DNA of 64,000 nt. Source: Polaribacter sp. Hel1_85. GTDB taxonomy: Bacteria; Bacteroidota; Bacteroidia; Flavobacteriales; Flavobacteriaceae. Below are positions 17,605-27,128 of the stretch, piece after piece; position 1 is the first letter of the stretch, and every line of letters begins with the position of its first letter. The notes beneath the pieces were generated by a model. The model was given only the letters and a program-made list of their open reading frames with translations, was not told the DNA's origin and ran no database searches. The DNA lies in the NCBI RefSeq assembly GCF_000766795.1, contig NZ_JPDS01000003.1, forward strand, positions 434,001 through 498,000, in the 5' to 3' direction. The position numbers and the translations under genes were made by a program.

Positions 17605-19773
17605 TTATTTTATAATAAATTTTAGCAAATTTGAAGTTTGATTATCAAATGTTTTCAAAAAATAAACACCTTTTTTTAAATTACTAGTATCTATATTAAA
17701 CGTCTTTGAACTATTCTTTGGATACAATGAAGTATTTAACACTATTTGACCTAAATAGTTTATTATCTGAGCATCAAGTTTTTCCGAACTAACTTTTGAA
17801 TTTAGTTGTAACGTAAGCGTATCTCCTATGTTTACAGGATTAGGGTAAACAAACATTCCTATTTCCTTTTTATTTACAATACTCACACTTAAACTCTCCT
17901 CTTCCTTAAGCCTATCGTTTATAAAACCAACCATTTCAATTAAAACATCTTCATAAGCTGGTTTTCCTTCATTAAAAAAAGCATGAACTTCTCCTGGGTA
18001 AACAACAGTTTCTCCATTTCCTCCTTTAGCATTTATAGCATCTGTAAACAGAGTGCTTTGGCGAATATCTATAGTTGTATCAGCATCTCCATGCATTAGT
18101 ATAGCTGGAGTTGGTGTATCAGTTAATTGATTGATTGGTGAGTTGAACACCTCACTTGGAATGTTTTGTTTGTAATTGTTATTTGTACCAAAATCCCCTG
18201 CATCATTCACAAAATCATAGATTCCGTTAAAACCAATAAATCCAAGTACATTATTTTCTTCTGCTGCTATTGCTGCTAATGGAGCACCGGCAGATCCACC
18301 ACTAAAAAATACTTTTGTCATATCAAAATTGTAAGTTTCTGCATTCGCTAAAGCCCAATCATAGGCAGTTTGTACATCTTCTCTAGCTAAAGAAAAAGTA
18401 CCACTAGAACCAGAACATCTATAAGAAATAGACAATGTTGCAATCCCTAAATTTTCTGCTAAATAATCTCTGTGAGGAGAGTTTGCAGCAAGAGATGTTT
18501 CTTGAGACCCTCCAGACCAACCACCACCATGTACCCAGATATGCACAGGGAATTTTTCAGTTGTATTTTCGTCAATTACAGGTGTAGTTAATTTTAAAGA
18601 CAGTTTATGACCAACTATAGGGAAATCTACAGTAGCTATTGCTTCCAGTTCTATGGTATTATCAAATTCAAAAACTTGATCAGCTTCCACAATAAAACTA
18701 AATGAATCTCCTTGCTCTAAACCAATTGCAATGTCATCTACAGATTTAAGAGTTTCTTGTATTTGAACAGATACAAATCCACCAGCTGGCCAATTTACAT
18801 CAGGTAAAAAAGTAAGTATATTAGACGGAGATAATGTCCAAGTACCGCTAGTTTCAATAGTACTTTTGTTTACATAAACTTTAGGATAATTTGAAGTTAT
18901 TACTTCTACATCTTGACTAAACGATATTTGTATAGCTCCATTTTGGGGTAAATTGGTACGACTCTCAGGTAAAACCTCAGTTATTGAGAATTCTGCTGTC
19001 ACAAGCTCTGCATATTCTGTAGCTAGTCTATTGTATTCATTCTGAAACGTTGTTGAATCAAGATTTTCGTCATACATTGTTAATTCTACAACTTCCGTAT
19101 GGTTGTACGTTTGTGCACCTGCTACTTCTTCAAAAATATTAAATTTAAGATCTTCATTAGCGTTGGTACGCATTGTTTTTGTAATAGTACCTGAAGTTAC
19201 GATAGGAGAAGTGCTATCGAAATATTGATAATTTCCTGAGGCATCCATTGAAAATCCAAAAAAGAAATAAGCATCTGCAGGTATTTCATTTGCTCCTATA
19301 TTTACACGAGTATAGTTTGGTCTTGCATAATCAAATCCAATCTTACCATCTTGTAATCTTACAAATCTAATTCCGTAACAATTAGCAAATCCTCCACTCA
19401 TATCATAGTTTCCTAATAAAGATGCTGGTTTGCCTGTGTTTATATTCTCAGCTTTACCAACATAAAAAACACTATAACTATTGTCTGAAACATAGGTGCT
19501 GGACCCTTCAAGCTCTAGAAAAGAACCGTCTTTATTAAAAAGAACTGTTGTTTTTCCAGGGTAAGTTTCCTGTGACTCTTCGGCACCAAGGTTAGTGTCA
19601 CTTTGTGTAGCACTCCCATAACCTACAATTTGATTTTCCCAAAGAGTAACAGAACCTAAATTGTCTGCTACAATTCCTTTAGCATTCTCTAAAGACAATA
19701 CTTTTGTTTGACTAAACAAACTTGATGTTGAAAGAATGAATATAAGAGTGAAATGTGAAATGTTTTTCATCAT
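17605..19773 (-). CDS. T9SS-secreted alpha/beta-hydrolase esterase with lectin-like and Ig-like domains
   Basis: 722 residues with a Sec signal (FSQ, about 22). A LamG/concanavalin-like sandwich lies at about 25-258 and an Ig-like Big_5-type domain at 260-365 (TNLPQNGAIQISFSQDVE). The alpha/beta-hydrolase domain covers about 370-625, and a T9SS domain 640-722 (VYPNPVNIGD). Visible active-site elements are the oxyanion motif HGGGW (415-419), nucleophile Ser494 in GGSAG, Asp565 in HGDADTTI and His597 in GEVHAFF. This is a BD-FAE/CE10-like carboxylesterase plan; removal of acetyl or other acyl groups from the glycan is inferred. It lies 27 bp after its paralogue as last gene of the sulfatase-esterase-esterase unit. 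Confidence 0.82.
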   Translation of the reverse strand: MMKNISHFTLIFILSTSSLFSQTKVLSLENAKGIVADNLGSVTLWENQIVGYGSATQSDTNLGAEESQETYPGKTTVLFNKDGSFLELEGSSTYVSDNSYSVFYVGKAENINTGKPASLLGNYDMSGGFANCYGIRFVRLQDGKIGFDYARPNYTRVNIGANEIPADAYFFFGFSMDASGNYQYFDSTSPIVTSGTITKTMRTNANEDLKFNIFEEVAGAQTYNHTEVVELTMYDENLDSTTFQNEYNRLATEYAELVTAEFSITEVLPESRTNLPQNGAIQISFSQDVEVITSNYPKVYVNKSTIETSGTWTLSPSNILTFLPDVNWPAGGFVSVQIQETLKSVDDIAIGLEQGDSFSFIVEADQVFEFDNTIELEAIATVDFPIVGHKLSLKLTTPVIDENTTEKFPVHIWVHGGGWSGGSQETSLAANSPHRDYLAENLGIATLSISYRCSGSSGTFSLAREDVQTAYDWALANAETYNFDMTKVFFSGGSAGAPLAAIAAEENNVLGFIGFNGIYDFVNDAGDFGTNNNYKQNIPSEVFNSPINQLTDTPTPAILMHGDADTTIDIRQSTLFTDAINAKGGNGETVVYPGEVHAFFNEGKPAYEDVLIEMVGFINDRLKEEESLSVSIVNKKEIGMFVYPNPVNIGDTLTLQLNSKVSSEKLDAQIINYLGQIVLNTSLYPKNSSKTFNIDTSNLKKGVYFLKTFDNQTSNLLKFIIK

Positions 19774-19800
19774 TTTTTATTTAATGATTTTAAACTTAAA

Positions 19801-21972
19801 TTACTGAATTACGAATTTTAAAGTTTTTAAGTTGTGATTATCAATTATATTCAAAAAATAAATCCCTTGTTTTAAATTACTAGTATCTATATTAAATATC
19901 TTTGTCCCATTTATTGGGTACAACGATGTCTCTAGTACAGTTTGACCTAAATAATTTATAATTTTAGCTGTAATTATTTCAGAATTAAAATCTGATTTTA
20001 ATTGAAGATTATCTCCTTTTTTAACAGGATTAGGATATATTATTCCATTAATCTCTTTATTTATAGTACCAACACTTAAAGATTCTGCTTTTTTAAGTTG
20101 TTCTGTCATAAAATTAGCCATCTCATAAAAACACTCTTCATGGTATTTTTTATCTCTACTAAAGAATGCATGAACTTCTCCAGGATATATGATAGCCATT
20201 GCATCACCTCCTTTAGCATTTATAGCATCAGCAAAATTTATACTTTGATTATGTGAGATTGTATTATCTGCATCACCGTGCATCAATATAGTTGGAGGAG
20301 GATTGTCACTTAAATTAAAAATAGCAGAGTTTTCAGTTTCACTAGGTACATCTTGCTTGTACCAATTTCCTGCACCAAAATCTCCTGCATCATTCACAAA
20401 ATCATAAATTCCATTAAATCCAATATATCCTAGAATGTTAGGTAATGTTTGAGAGGCTAATGCTGCTAAAGGAGTACCTGCAGAACCTCCACTGAAAAAC
20501 ACCTTTGTCATATCTAGATTGTAAGTTTCTGCATTGTCTATAGCCCATTGGTAAGCGGTATATACATCTTCTAAACCATAAGAAAAAGTACCTCCGGCAC
20601 CTACGGTTCTATATGATATAGATAGAGTTACAAACCCTAAGCTTTTTGCTAAATAATCTTTATGTAAAGAATAATCAGCACCAGAACTTTCTGCTGTTCC
20701 TCCAGCCCAACCACCACCGTGCACAAAAATATGAACAGGGAATTTTTCAGTTGTATTTTCAGTTATAGTAGGAGTCGTTATTTTCATTGTTAATTTATGA
20801 CCCACTATAGATTCTCCTGTTCTAGCTATATAATCTATGATAGCTATTGGTTCTTCTAACTCATAACTTTCAATAGGAAAAGTTTCCACTGCATCTACTA
20901 TAAAACCATAGGAATCTCGTTTTGCTAAACCAATAATAGCATTATCTGTAGATCTAAGCCCTTCTTGTATTTTTAGGGTAACTAATGATCTAGCTGGCCA
21001 TCTTTCGGTAGGTGTAAACGTAAGAACATTAGAAGGTGATAAAACCCAATTACCAGTCGTTTCAGTTTCACTTTTGTTTATATAAATTTTTGGATATTCT
21101 GAAGTTTCATCAATAGCTTGATCAAACGTTACTACAATTGGAGCATCTCTTGAAATACCTTCTCGAAAACTTTCATCATTAGGCAATACATTGGTAACTT
21201 CAAATTCAGTAATCACAAGTTCGGCATATTCAGTAGCCAATCTATCGTATTCATTTTGAAAATCCGTAGTACTAAGCACATCATCATACATGGATACTTC
21301 TACAACCTCTGTGTGATTATAAGTATGTCCTCCATCTCTTTCTTCAAAAAGATTCAATTTAAGGTCTTCGTCTTGACTCGGAACCATTGTATCGTTAATC
21401 TTTCCTGTTTTTATTGATGGATCGCTACTATCAAAATATTTATAATTTCCAGAAGCATCCATGGTAAATCCAAAAAAGAAATAATCATCACCGGGTATAT
21501 TGTTTAAAACGACACGAACATAATTTGGTTTTGCATAATCAAAAACAATACTACCATCGGCTAATCTTAAAAACCGAATTCCAGAGCAACTGTTAAAATT
21601 TCCAGGAACATCATAATTCCCTATTAAGGATGCTGGCTTCCCTTCTGGATTAGCTTTACCTGCATAAAAAACACTATATGTATTGTCTGAAATTGACGTA
21701 TTTGAACCTTCTAATTCAAGAAAAGAACCATCTTTGCTAAAACCTACATTTACTTTTCCGGGATAAGTTTCGAATAATTTGTCACCACCTAGAGCTGCAT
21801 TACTTTGTGTAGCATCTCCATATCCTTCAATTTGATTTTCCCAAAGGGTTACAGACCCTAAGTCATCTGCTATAATTCCAGTATTATTTTCTAATGATAC
21901 TACTTTGGTTTGACTAAAAATACTTGAAGTAGTTATTATTAGTACGTAAAAAAAATGTAATTTATATTTCAT
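19801..21972 (-). CDS. T9SS-secreted alpha/beta-hydrolase esterase (paralogue)
   Basis: 723 residues with the same four-part plan as the downstream gene: Sec signal (FSQ), LamG-like sandwich (about 25-250), Ig-like domain (255-362), alpha/beta hydrolase (368-625) and T9SS domain (YPNPVKKGD). Active-site candidates are HGGGW (418-422), Ser497 in GGSAG, Asp569 in HGDADNTI and His601 in GEVHAFF. The two esterases are clearly a duplication but have diverged along their length, so they may prefer different acyl positions (inference). It starts 43 bp after the sulfatase stop and belongs to the same transcript. Confidence 0.82.
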   Translation of the reverse strand: MKYKLHFFYVLIITTSSIFSQTKVVSLENNTGIIADDLGSVTLWENQIEGYGDATQSNAALGGDKLFETYPGKVNVGFSKDGSFLELEGSNTSISDNTYSVFYAGKANPEGKPASLIGNYDVPGNFNSCSGIRFLRLADGSIVFDYAKPNYVRVVLNNIPGDDYFFFGFTMDASGNYKYFDSSDPSIKTGKINDTMVPSQDEDLKLNLFEERDGGHTYNHTEVVEVSMYDDVLSTTDFQNEYDRLATEYAELVITEFEVTNVLPNDESFREGISRDAPIVVTFDQAIDETSEYPKIYINKSETETTGNWVLSPSNVLTFTPTERWPARSLVTLKIQEGLRSTDNAIIGLAKRDSYGFIVDAVETFPIESYELEEPIAIIDYIARTGESIVGHKLTMKITTPTITENTTEKFPVHIFVHGGGWAGGTAESSGADYSLHKDYLAKSLGFVTLSISYRTVGAGGTFSYGLEDVYTAYQWAIDNAETYNLDMTKVFFSGGSAGTPLAALASQTLPNILGYIGFNGIYDFVNDAGDFGAGNWYKQDVPSETENSAIFNLSDNPPPTILMHGDADNTISHNQSINFADAINAKGGDAMAIIYPGEVHAFFSRDKKYHEECFYEMANFMTEQLKKAESLSVGTINKEINGIIYPNPVKKGDNLQLKSDFNSEIITAKIINYLGQTVLETSLYPINGTKIFNIDTSNLKQGIYFLNIIDNHNLKTLKFVIQ

Positions 21973-22015
21973 GATGTTTTTATTAAGTTTTTTGAATCTA
22001 TTTTATATTTGATAG

Positions 22016-23551
22016 TTATTTTTTTAGCTTTTTAAAAAGCTGAATCATTTCTCTTAGCTTTTCAGGATTTTCGTCTGCTAAGTTATTTTGTTGACCCATA
22101 TCTTTTTTAACATTGTATAATTTGTATTCTGGGGTACTTCCTGTTTCTGTACCAACTTTTTTATTGATAGATTTTCCTTTATACGGAGGAATCATCATCC
22201 AATCTCCACTTCTTAAAGCTGTTTTAGAATTTGCTTCAATAATTAAGTGATCTCTACCTTTTTTATCTTGCCCTAGCAAAGTGCTTAATAATTCTTGACT
22301 ATCTGTTGTAGTTTCTTTTATATCCACTAAATTTCCTAAAGAGGCTAATAAATCCATTTGACAAACAATGGCATCAGATACGTTGGGTTTGATATGATTT
22401 TTCCAATACGTAATAAAAGGTACACGAGTACCAGCTTCAAACAAACTGTATTTACCACCACGTAAACCTCCTTTAGGATCGTGTTTTCCTAATTTTTCTA
22501 CAGCATCATCATAATAACCATCGTTTAAAACAGGACCGTTATCGCTAGAAAAAACAATCAATGTGTTTTCTAAAATTCCTTCTTCTTCTAAAGTTTTTAC
22601 AAACTCACCAATACACCAATCGGCTTCTAAAATAACATCACCTCTTGGTCCCATTCCAGATGTTCCTACAAAGCGTGGGTGAGGAGTTCTAGGTACGTGT
22701 GGTTGTTGCATTGCATAATAAAGGAAGAATGGTTTTTCTTTATGTGTTTTTACATAGGTCTGTGCTTTTTTCAAGAAGTGATCTGCCATATCGGTATCTG
22801 TCCACTTTGCAGCTTCACCACCTTTCATGTATCCAATTCTAGGAATTCCGTTTACAATACTATTATTGTGTCCGTGATGCCATTTCATGGTTACCATTTC
22901 CGGATTAGATTTTGCTGTAGGTTGTCCTTCAAAGTTCTTTTTATAGTTTACTTCAATAGGATCATTTTTATCTAGGTTTACAACGTTTCCATTTTCAATA
23001 TATACCGTAGGAACTCTATCTTGTGTGGCTGCCAAAATATAAGATTCATCAAAACCAACTTCGTTTGGACCTGGTTTTACAGTTTCATTCCAGTTTACAA
23101 ATCCATTTCCTAAACCTAAATGCCATTTTCCAATAATAGCGGTTTCATATCCTGCTTTATAAAGTAGTTTAGGTAAAGTTTGTTGTTGAGTATCTATTAA
23201 TAAAGGAGCATCACCTGTTAATATTTTCGCGTTTTTATTTTTCCAAGGATACATTCCTGTTAGCATTGCATAACGACTTGGTGTACAAGTAGCAGATGAA
23301 GCATATCCATTTGTAAACTTTATCCCTCCTTTTGCTAATGCATCTATATTTGGAGTCTCTAATTCTGTTGCCCCATATGAGCTTAAATCACCATATCCTA
23401 AATCATCAAGATATATAATAACAATATTTGGTTTTTTATTTTCTATATCGTTCTTTTTTAAAGAATCCTGATTTTTACTTTTACAACTTATATTAAAAAA
23501 AAACATAGAAGCAATTGCTAAAAGTGATACTGAAAATTTTAATTTTATCAT
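22016..23551 (-). CDS. Formylglycine-dependent sulfatase (S1 family), lipoprotein
   Basis: 511 residues with a lipoprotein signal with Cys23 (FNISC). NIVIIYLDDLGYGD holds the metal-binding Asp pair (Asp49/50). The formylglycine motif is C89-T-P-S-R and is followed by LTGMYPW and GKWHLG; later motifs are QQPHVPRTPH and FSSDNGPV. Size and motifs are standard for an active S1 sulfatase. It is the first gene of the unit with the two secreted esterases, so desulfation and de-esterification are transcriptionally coupled. A perfect copy of the shared operator/promoter lies 77-132 bp upstream. Confidence 0.95.
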   Translation of the reverse strand: MIKLKFSVSLLAIASMFFFNISCKSKNQDSLKKNDIENKKPNIVIIYLDDLGYGDLSSYGATELETPNIDALAKGGIKFTNGYASSATCTPSRYAMLTGMYPWKNKNAKILTGDAPLLIDTQQQTLPKLLYKAGYETAIIGKWHLGLGNGFVNWNETVKPGPNEVGFDESYILAATQDRVPTVYIENGNVVNLDKNDPIEVNYKKNFEGQPTAKSNPEMVTMKWHHGHNNSIVNGIPRIGYMKGGEAAKWTDTDMADHFLKKAQTYVKTHKEKPFFLYYAMQQPHVPRTPHPRFVGTSGMGPRGDVILEADWCIGEFVKTLEEEGILENTLIVFSSDNGPVLNDGYYDDAVEKLGKHDPKGGLRGGKYSLFEAGTRVPFITYWKNHIKPNVSDAIVCQMDLLASLGNLVDIKETTTDSQELLSTLLGQDKKGRDHLIIEANSKTALRSGDWMMIPPYKGKSINKKVGTETGSTPEYKLYNVKKDMGQQNNLADENPEKLREMIQLFKKLKK

Positions 23552-23627
23552 TTCCTTTTAAATTGAAAATTGTTTAATTTTTTAATATCTGATTTTCATC
23601 AGAAACGGCAAACTAATGTACTTGCCA

Positions 23628-23683
23628 CAAACTTAACCTGTTTATTTGTTATAAACTTCTCAATAAAGGGGGTAAAATGTTAC
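23628..23683 (-). promoter_or_regulatory. PUL operator + promoter for the sulfatase-esterase unit
   Basis: The motif at 23683-23657 (minus) begins GTAACATTT, has the core ACCCCC and ends TATTGAGAA. It lies 21 nt before a perfect -7 element TAAGTTTG (23635-23628). It is back-to-back with the promoter of the divergent GH2 gene. Confidence 0.85.
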
Positions 23684-23757
23684 GCTTATCTATTTTTTTT
23701 ATTAAAAAAACAATAAAACAACATATATTGTCCGTTTTACAAAAAATTTACTCTTTT

Positions 23758-23813
23758 GCAACATTAGTAGGTACATTTTGGAATTCAATAAGGTTCTTTA
23801 ATTGATACTTTTG
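23758..23813 (+). promoter_or_regulatory. PUL operator (degenerate) + promoter for the GH2 gene
   Basis: GCAACATT opens the site at 23758, but the central CYCC core is lost (AGGTA). A perfect -7 element TACTTTTG (23806-23813) sits exactly 21 nt after the 27-bp frame, which is why I accept the site. The start codon is at 23843. Confidence 0.5.
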
Positions 23814-23842
23814 TTTTTATTATACTAAAAAGACAATAAACA

Positions 23843-26800
23843 ATGAGCTTCAAAAATTTTACATTCCTTTTTTTTCTCAGCTTTCTCATCTCAGGATACG
23901 CTAATAACAATACCCCTAAAAACGATCCCCTAAAGAGACTTAACTTTGACTCTAATTGGAAATTTATTCAACAAGACGTTTCAGGTGGAGAACAGATTAA
24001 TTTTGATGACACTTCTTGGAGAACTTTAGACCTACCGCACGATTGGAGTATTGAGGGAGAATATAATGAAAGTAATCCAATGGGAGCACAATGTGGGTAT
24101 TTACCAGCAGGTTTCGGATGGTATAGAAAAACAATTACGGTGCCTCAAAATTGGAAAGGAAAGCATATAGAAATTGCTTTTGATGGTGTATTTATGAACA
24201 GTACTGTTTGGGCAAATGGAAAAGAATTAGGAACTAGACCTTATGGTTGGGTTTCTTTTGCTTACGATATTAGTGAAGCAGTAGCAACATCAAAAACCAT
24301 AACCTTTGCAGTGCGTGTAGATAATGATAAACAACCTTCTGCTCGATGGTATACAGGTAGTGGAATTTATGCTCACACTTGGATCGATATTAAAAATAAT
24401 ATTCAAATAAAAAGAGACGGAATCTTTGTAAGAACAGAAGGTGATAACGTTTTTGTAGAGACAGAATTATTTAATAAAAACGATAACTGTGAAAAAGTAA
24501 AAGTAATCACCTCTATTGTTGATGAAAATGGAAAAATTATTACTTCTACCAAAAGTAAAATCAAACTAGAAGAAGACGCTCTTGTAAAAACGAATTTAGA
24601 AATTCAGAGTCCAAAACTTTGGTCTACAAAATCTCCATATTTATATACTTTAAAAACGGAATTACTAGTAGGTAAAAATGTAGTAGATGTTATAGAAACT
24701 AAATTTGGGGTTCGTGATATTGAATGGAAAGCAGAAACAGGAATGTGGTTAAATGGTAAAAACATAAAACTACAAGGTGTTTGTAATCATCAAGACGCCG
24801 GTGCATTAGGATCTGCGGTACCTTATAAAATTCTAAAATTTAGAATTCAGCAATTAAAAGATATGGGTGTAAATGCTATTAGAACAGCACACAACCCACA
24901 AACACCTGAGTTTTATGACATCTGCGACGAACTAGGAATGCTAGTAATGGATGAGATATTTGATGGTTGGCACAAAAAAGCAAAAAATGATTATGGAGCT
25001 CATCATTTTGACAAATGGTGGAAACAAGATTTAACAGATTGGATTAAAAGAGATAGAAATCACCCATCTATTGTTATTTACAGTGTTGGTAACGAAACTC
25101 GTGGCAAAATTGCTAAAGATTTGGTAGCAGAATGTAATCTTTTAGACCCTACAAGACCTGTTACTTCCGGGCATTCAGGATCTGAATACATGAATGTTTT
25201 AGGAGTTAATGGAGGAAGTGAAAAGAAAGGTTTTTTACAAAACTTAGAGAAACATCAGAAAGGAAAAGTATTTATCGGTACAGAAAACACTCACACTTGG
25301 CAAGTAAGAGGTTATTACAGAACTAAAACATGGTTTAGAGATGGTTTTCCTAATAAGAACCAAAGACCTTATTTTATTGCTGACTTAACAGAAAAAGAAG
25401 TTTTTACACACGATTGGATTGACCAAGCTAGCAAAAAAAATAGAAAACAAATTTTTAACTCAAGTTACGACAATGCTACTGTACGTGTTTCATCTCGTTT
25501 AAATATTGAGCAATTAAGAGATATTCCAGCGTATGCAGGTTCTTTTCGCTGGACAGGTCATGATTATATTGGAGAGGCAGGTTATGTTCATGGAGGTTGG
25601 CCATTTAGAGCTTTTATGGGAGGAGCTATCGATTTAGCTAATTTTGAAAAAGACCTATTCTACTTATACCAGAGTCAATGGACAACCAAACCTATGGTAC
25701 ATATATTACCACATTGGACACATCCAAAAATGAATTTAGGAACTGAAATTCCTGTTTGGGTGTATTCTAATTGTGATGAAGTAGAGTTGTTTTATAATAA
25801 CACATCATTAGGAAAACAAAAACCAGGAAAAAACTGGGAAGAAATGCAATGCCAATGGCTAGTAAAATGGCAACCAGGAACCTTAAAAGCATTAGGGTAT
25901 AAGGATGGAAAAGTTGTTTCTGAAGAAATTATAAAAACAGCAAATCAACCTGCTAAAATTCAATTATCGATTGATGGGGCGTCATTAAACAACATCAAAA
26001 ATGATATTGTTCAAGTTCGAGTATCTTCAACTGATAATGATGGGGATTTTTATCCTTATGGAGAAAACAGAACTTATTTTAATGTATTTGGAGCAGGTAA
26101 AATAAAAGCATTAGATAATGGAAGCCCTGTAGATGTAGAACAACACGTAGGCCCTAATCACAGAAAAGCATTTTATGGATTGACTCGTGCTTACATTACT
26201 AGTACAAACCAATCAGGAAACATTAATTTATTGGCAAGTAGTATTTTGGGAGAAAAAAAATTAATTACTTCTAATAAGATAAGTATAGATACTAAGATTA
26301 TCAACTTAAGAGGTACTAAGATTACTCCTAAAATAGATATTTATTACACTACAAATGGAGAAACTCCAACAGTAAGATCATTACCCTACAAAGGAAGTTT
26401 CGATATTGAATTAGAAACAACTGTAAAAGCATTGGTAGTAGTTAATGGAAAACCAACACAAATATTAGAAGAAAGATTTAGTAAAAAAGAAGGTTTTACT
26501 TGGAACAAAACCGTAGAAAATAATGGTTTAATAGGAGAACAAGCAGAAGAAGCACTATTACACAAAGCTATCATTTCATCTAAAGGAGCAAACTTTAAAG
26601 GTAAAGGATTTGTAAGTATGACTCAAAAAGGAGCTTCTATTTTTTGGTATCAAGAAAATGATGGAGGAGCTGGTAATGCAGATTTAAACATTCGTTATAG
26701 TTCTAAAATAAAAAATGCTTCTGGAAATTATATTAAGATTACTATAAATGATAAAATAGTGAAAAACAAGTTCTTTTTACCAAATACAAAGGACATAGGA

Positions 26801-26914
26801 AAGTCATGGAATAACGTAAAATTTACCATAAAAATTAATCGTGGTGCTAATACAATAAAACTAGAGTCATTAACGGATAAAGATCTTTTAGTTGATGAAA
26901 TAATAATTAATTAA
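23843..26914 (+). CDS. GH2 beta-galactosidase-type enzyme with C-terminal chitobiase-like and CBM6-like domains
   Basis: 1,023 residues with a Sec signal to about residue 20 (SGYA). Standard GH2 order: jelly-roll sugar-binding domain (35-185), Ig-like domain (190-290) and TIM barrel (295-600). It contains IRTAHNPQTPEF, IYSVGNETR (acid/base Glu418) and VFIGTENTHT (candidate nucleophile Glu481). The C-terminal extension has a chitobiase-type Ig segment (IYYTTNGETP, about 835) and a CBM6/CBM35-like module (about 895-1023). The length exceeds simple GH2 enzymes. Exo-beta-galactosidase is the likeliest activity, but other GH2 specificities (glucuronidase, mannosidase) cannot be excluded. It is divergent from the sulfatase-esterase unit and precedes the sus genes by 214 bp, which hold only the next operator. 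Confidence 0.88.
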   Translation: MSFKNFTFLFFLSFLISGYANNNTPKNDPLKRLNFDSNWKFIQQDVSGGEQINFDDTSWRTLDLPHDWSIEGEYNESNPMGAQCGYLPAGFGWYRKTITVPQNWKGKHIEIAFDGVFMNSTVWANGKELGTRPYGWVSFAYDISEAVATSKTITFAVRVDNDKQPSARWYTGSGIYAHTWIDIKNNIQIKRDGIFVRTEGDNVFVETELFNKNDNCEKVKVITSIVDENGKIITSTKSKIKLEEDALVKTNLEIQSPKLWSTKSPYLYTLKTELLVGKNVVDVIETKFGVRDIEWKAETGMWLNGKNIKLQGVCNHQDAGALGSAVPYKILKFRIQQLKDMGVNAIRTAHNPQTPEFYDICDELGMLVMDEIFDGWHKKAKNDYGAHHFDKWWKQDLTDWIKRDRNHPSIVIYSVGNETRGKIAKDLVAECNLLDPTRPVTSGHSGSEYMNVLGVNGGSEKKGFLQNLEKHQKGKVFIGTENTHTWQVRGYYRTKTWFRDGFPNKNQRPYFIADLTEKEVFTHDWIDQASKKNRKQIFNSSYDNATVRVSSRLNIEQLRDIPAYAGSFRWTGHDYIGEAGYVHGGWPFRAFMGGAIDLANFEKDLFYLYQSQWTTKPMVHILPHWTHPKMNLGTEIPVWVYSNCDEVELFYNNTSLGKQKPGKNWEEMQCQWLVKWQPGTLKALGYKDGKVVSEEIIKTANQPAKIQLSIDGASLNNIKNDIVQVRVSSTDNDGDFYPYGENRTYFNVFGAGKIKALDNGSPVDVEQHVGPNHRKAFYGLTRAYITSTNQSGNINLLASSILGEKKLITSNKISIDTKIINLRGTKITPKIDIYYTTNGETPTVRSLPYKGSFDIELETTVKALVVVNGKPTQILEERFSKKEGFTWNKTVENNGLIGEQAEEALLHKAIISSKGANFKGKGFVSMTQKGASIFWYQENDGGAGNADLNIRYSSKIKNASGNYIKITINDKIVKNKFFLPNTKDIGKSWNNVKFTIKINRGANTIKLESLTDKDLLVDEIIIN

Positions 26915-27002
26915 TTTTAACTAGAACATTTTTTTTAAGAAAAAACACCAATATTACAACAACTTGATTTACTGTTATTTAAGCATATCATTAAACATTT
27001 TC

Positions 27003-27058
27003 GTAACATTTTAACCCCTTATTTGAGAATAAAAAAGCACATAAATAAGTTAATTTTG
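27003..27058 (+). promoter_or_regulatory. PUL operator + promoter for the sus operon
   Basis: The motif at 27003-27029 begins GTAACATTTT, has the core AACCCC and ends TTTGAGAA. Then come 21 nt and a perfect -7 element TAATTTTG (27051-27058). It lies 71 bp before the SusC start, and this plus-strand copy matches the orientation of the minus-strand copies relative to transcription. Confidence 0.88.
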
Positions 27059-27128
27059 TACACATGATAATCAAAGGAGATTTTTTAATAGGTTTAAATA
27101 AACTAAAAACCCAAAAACTAAATAAATT

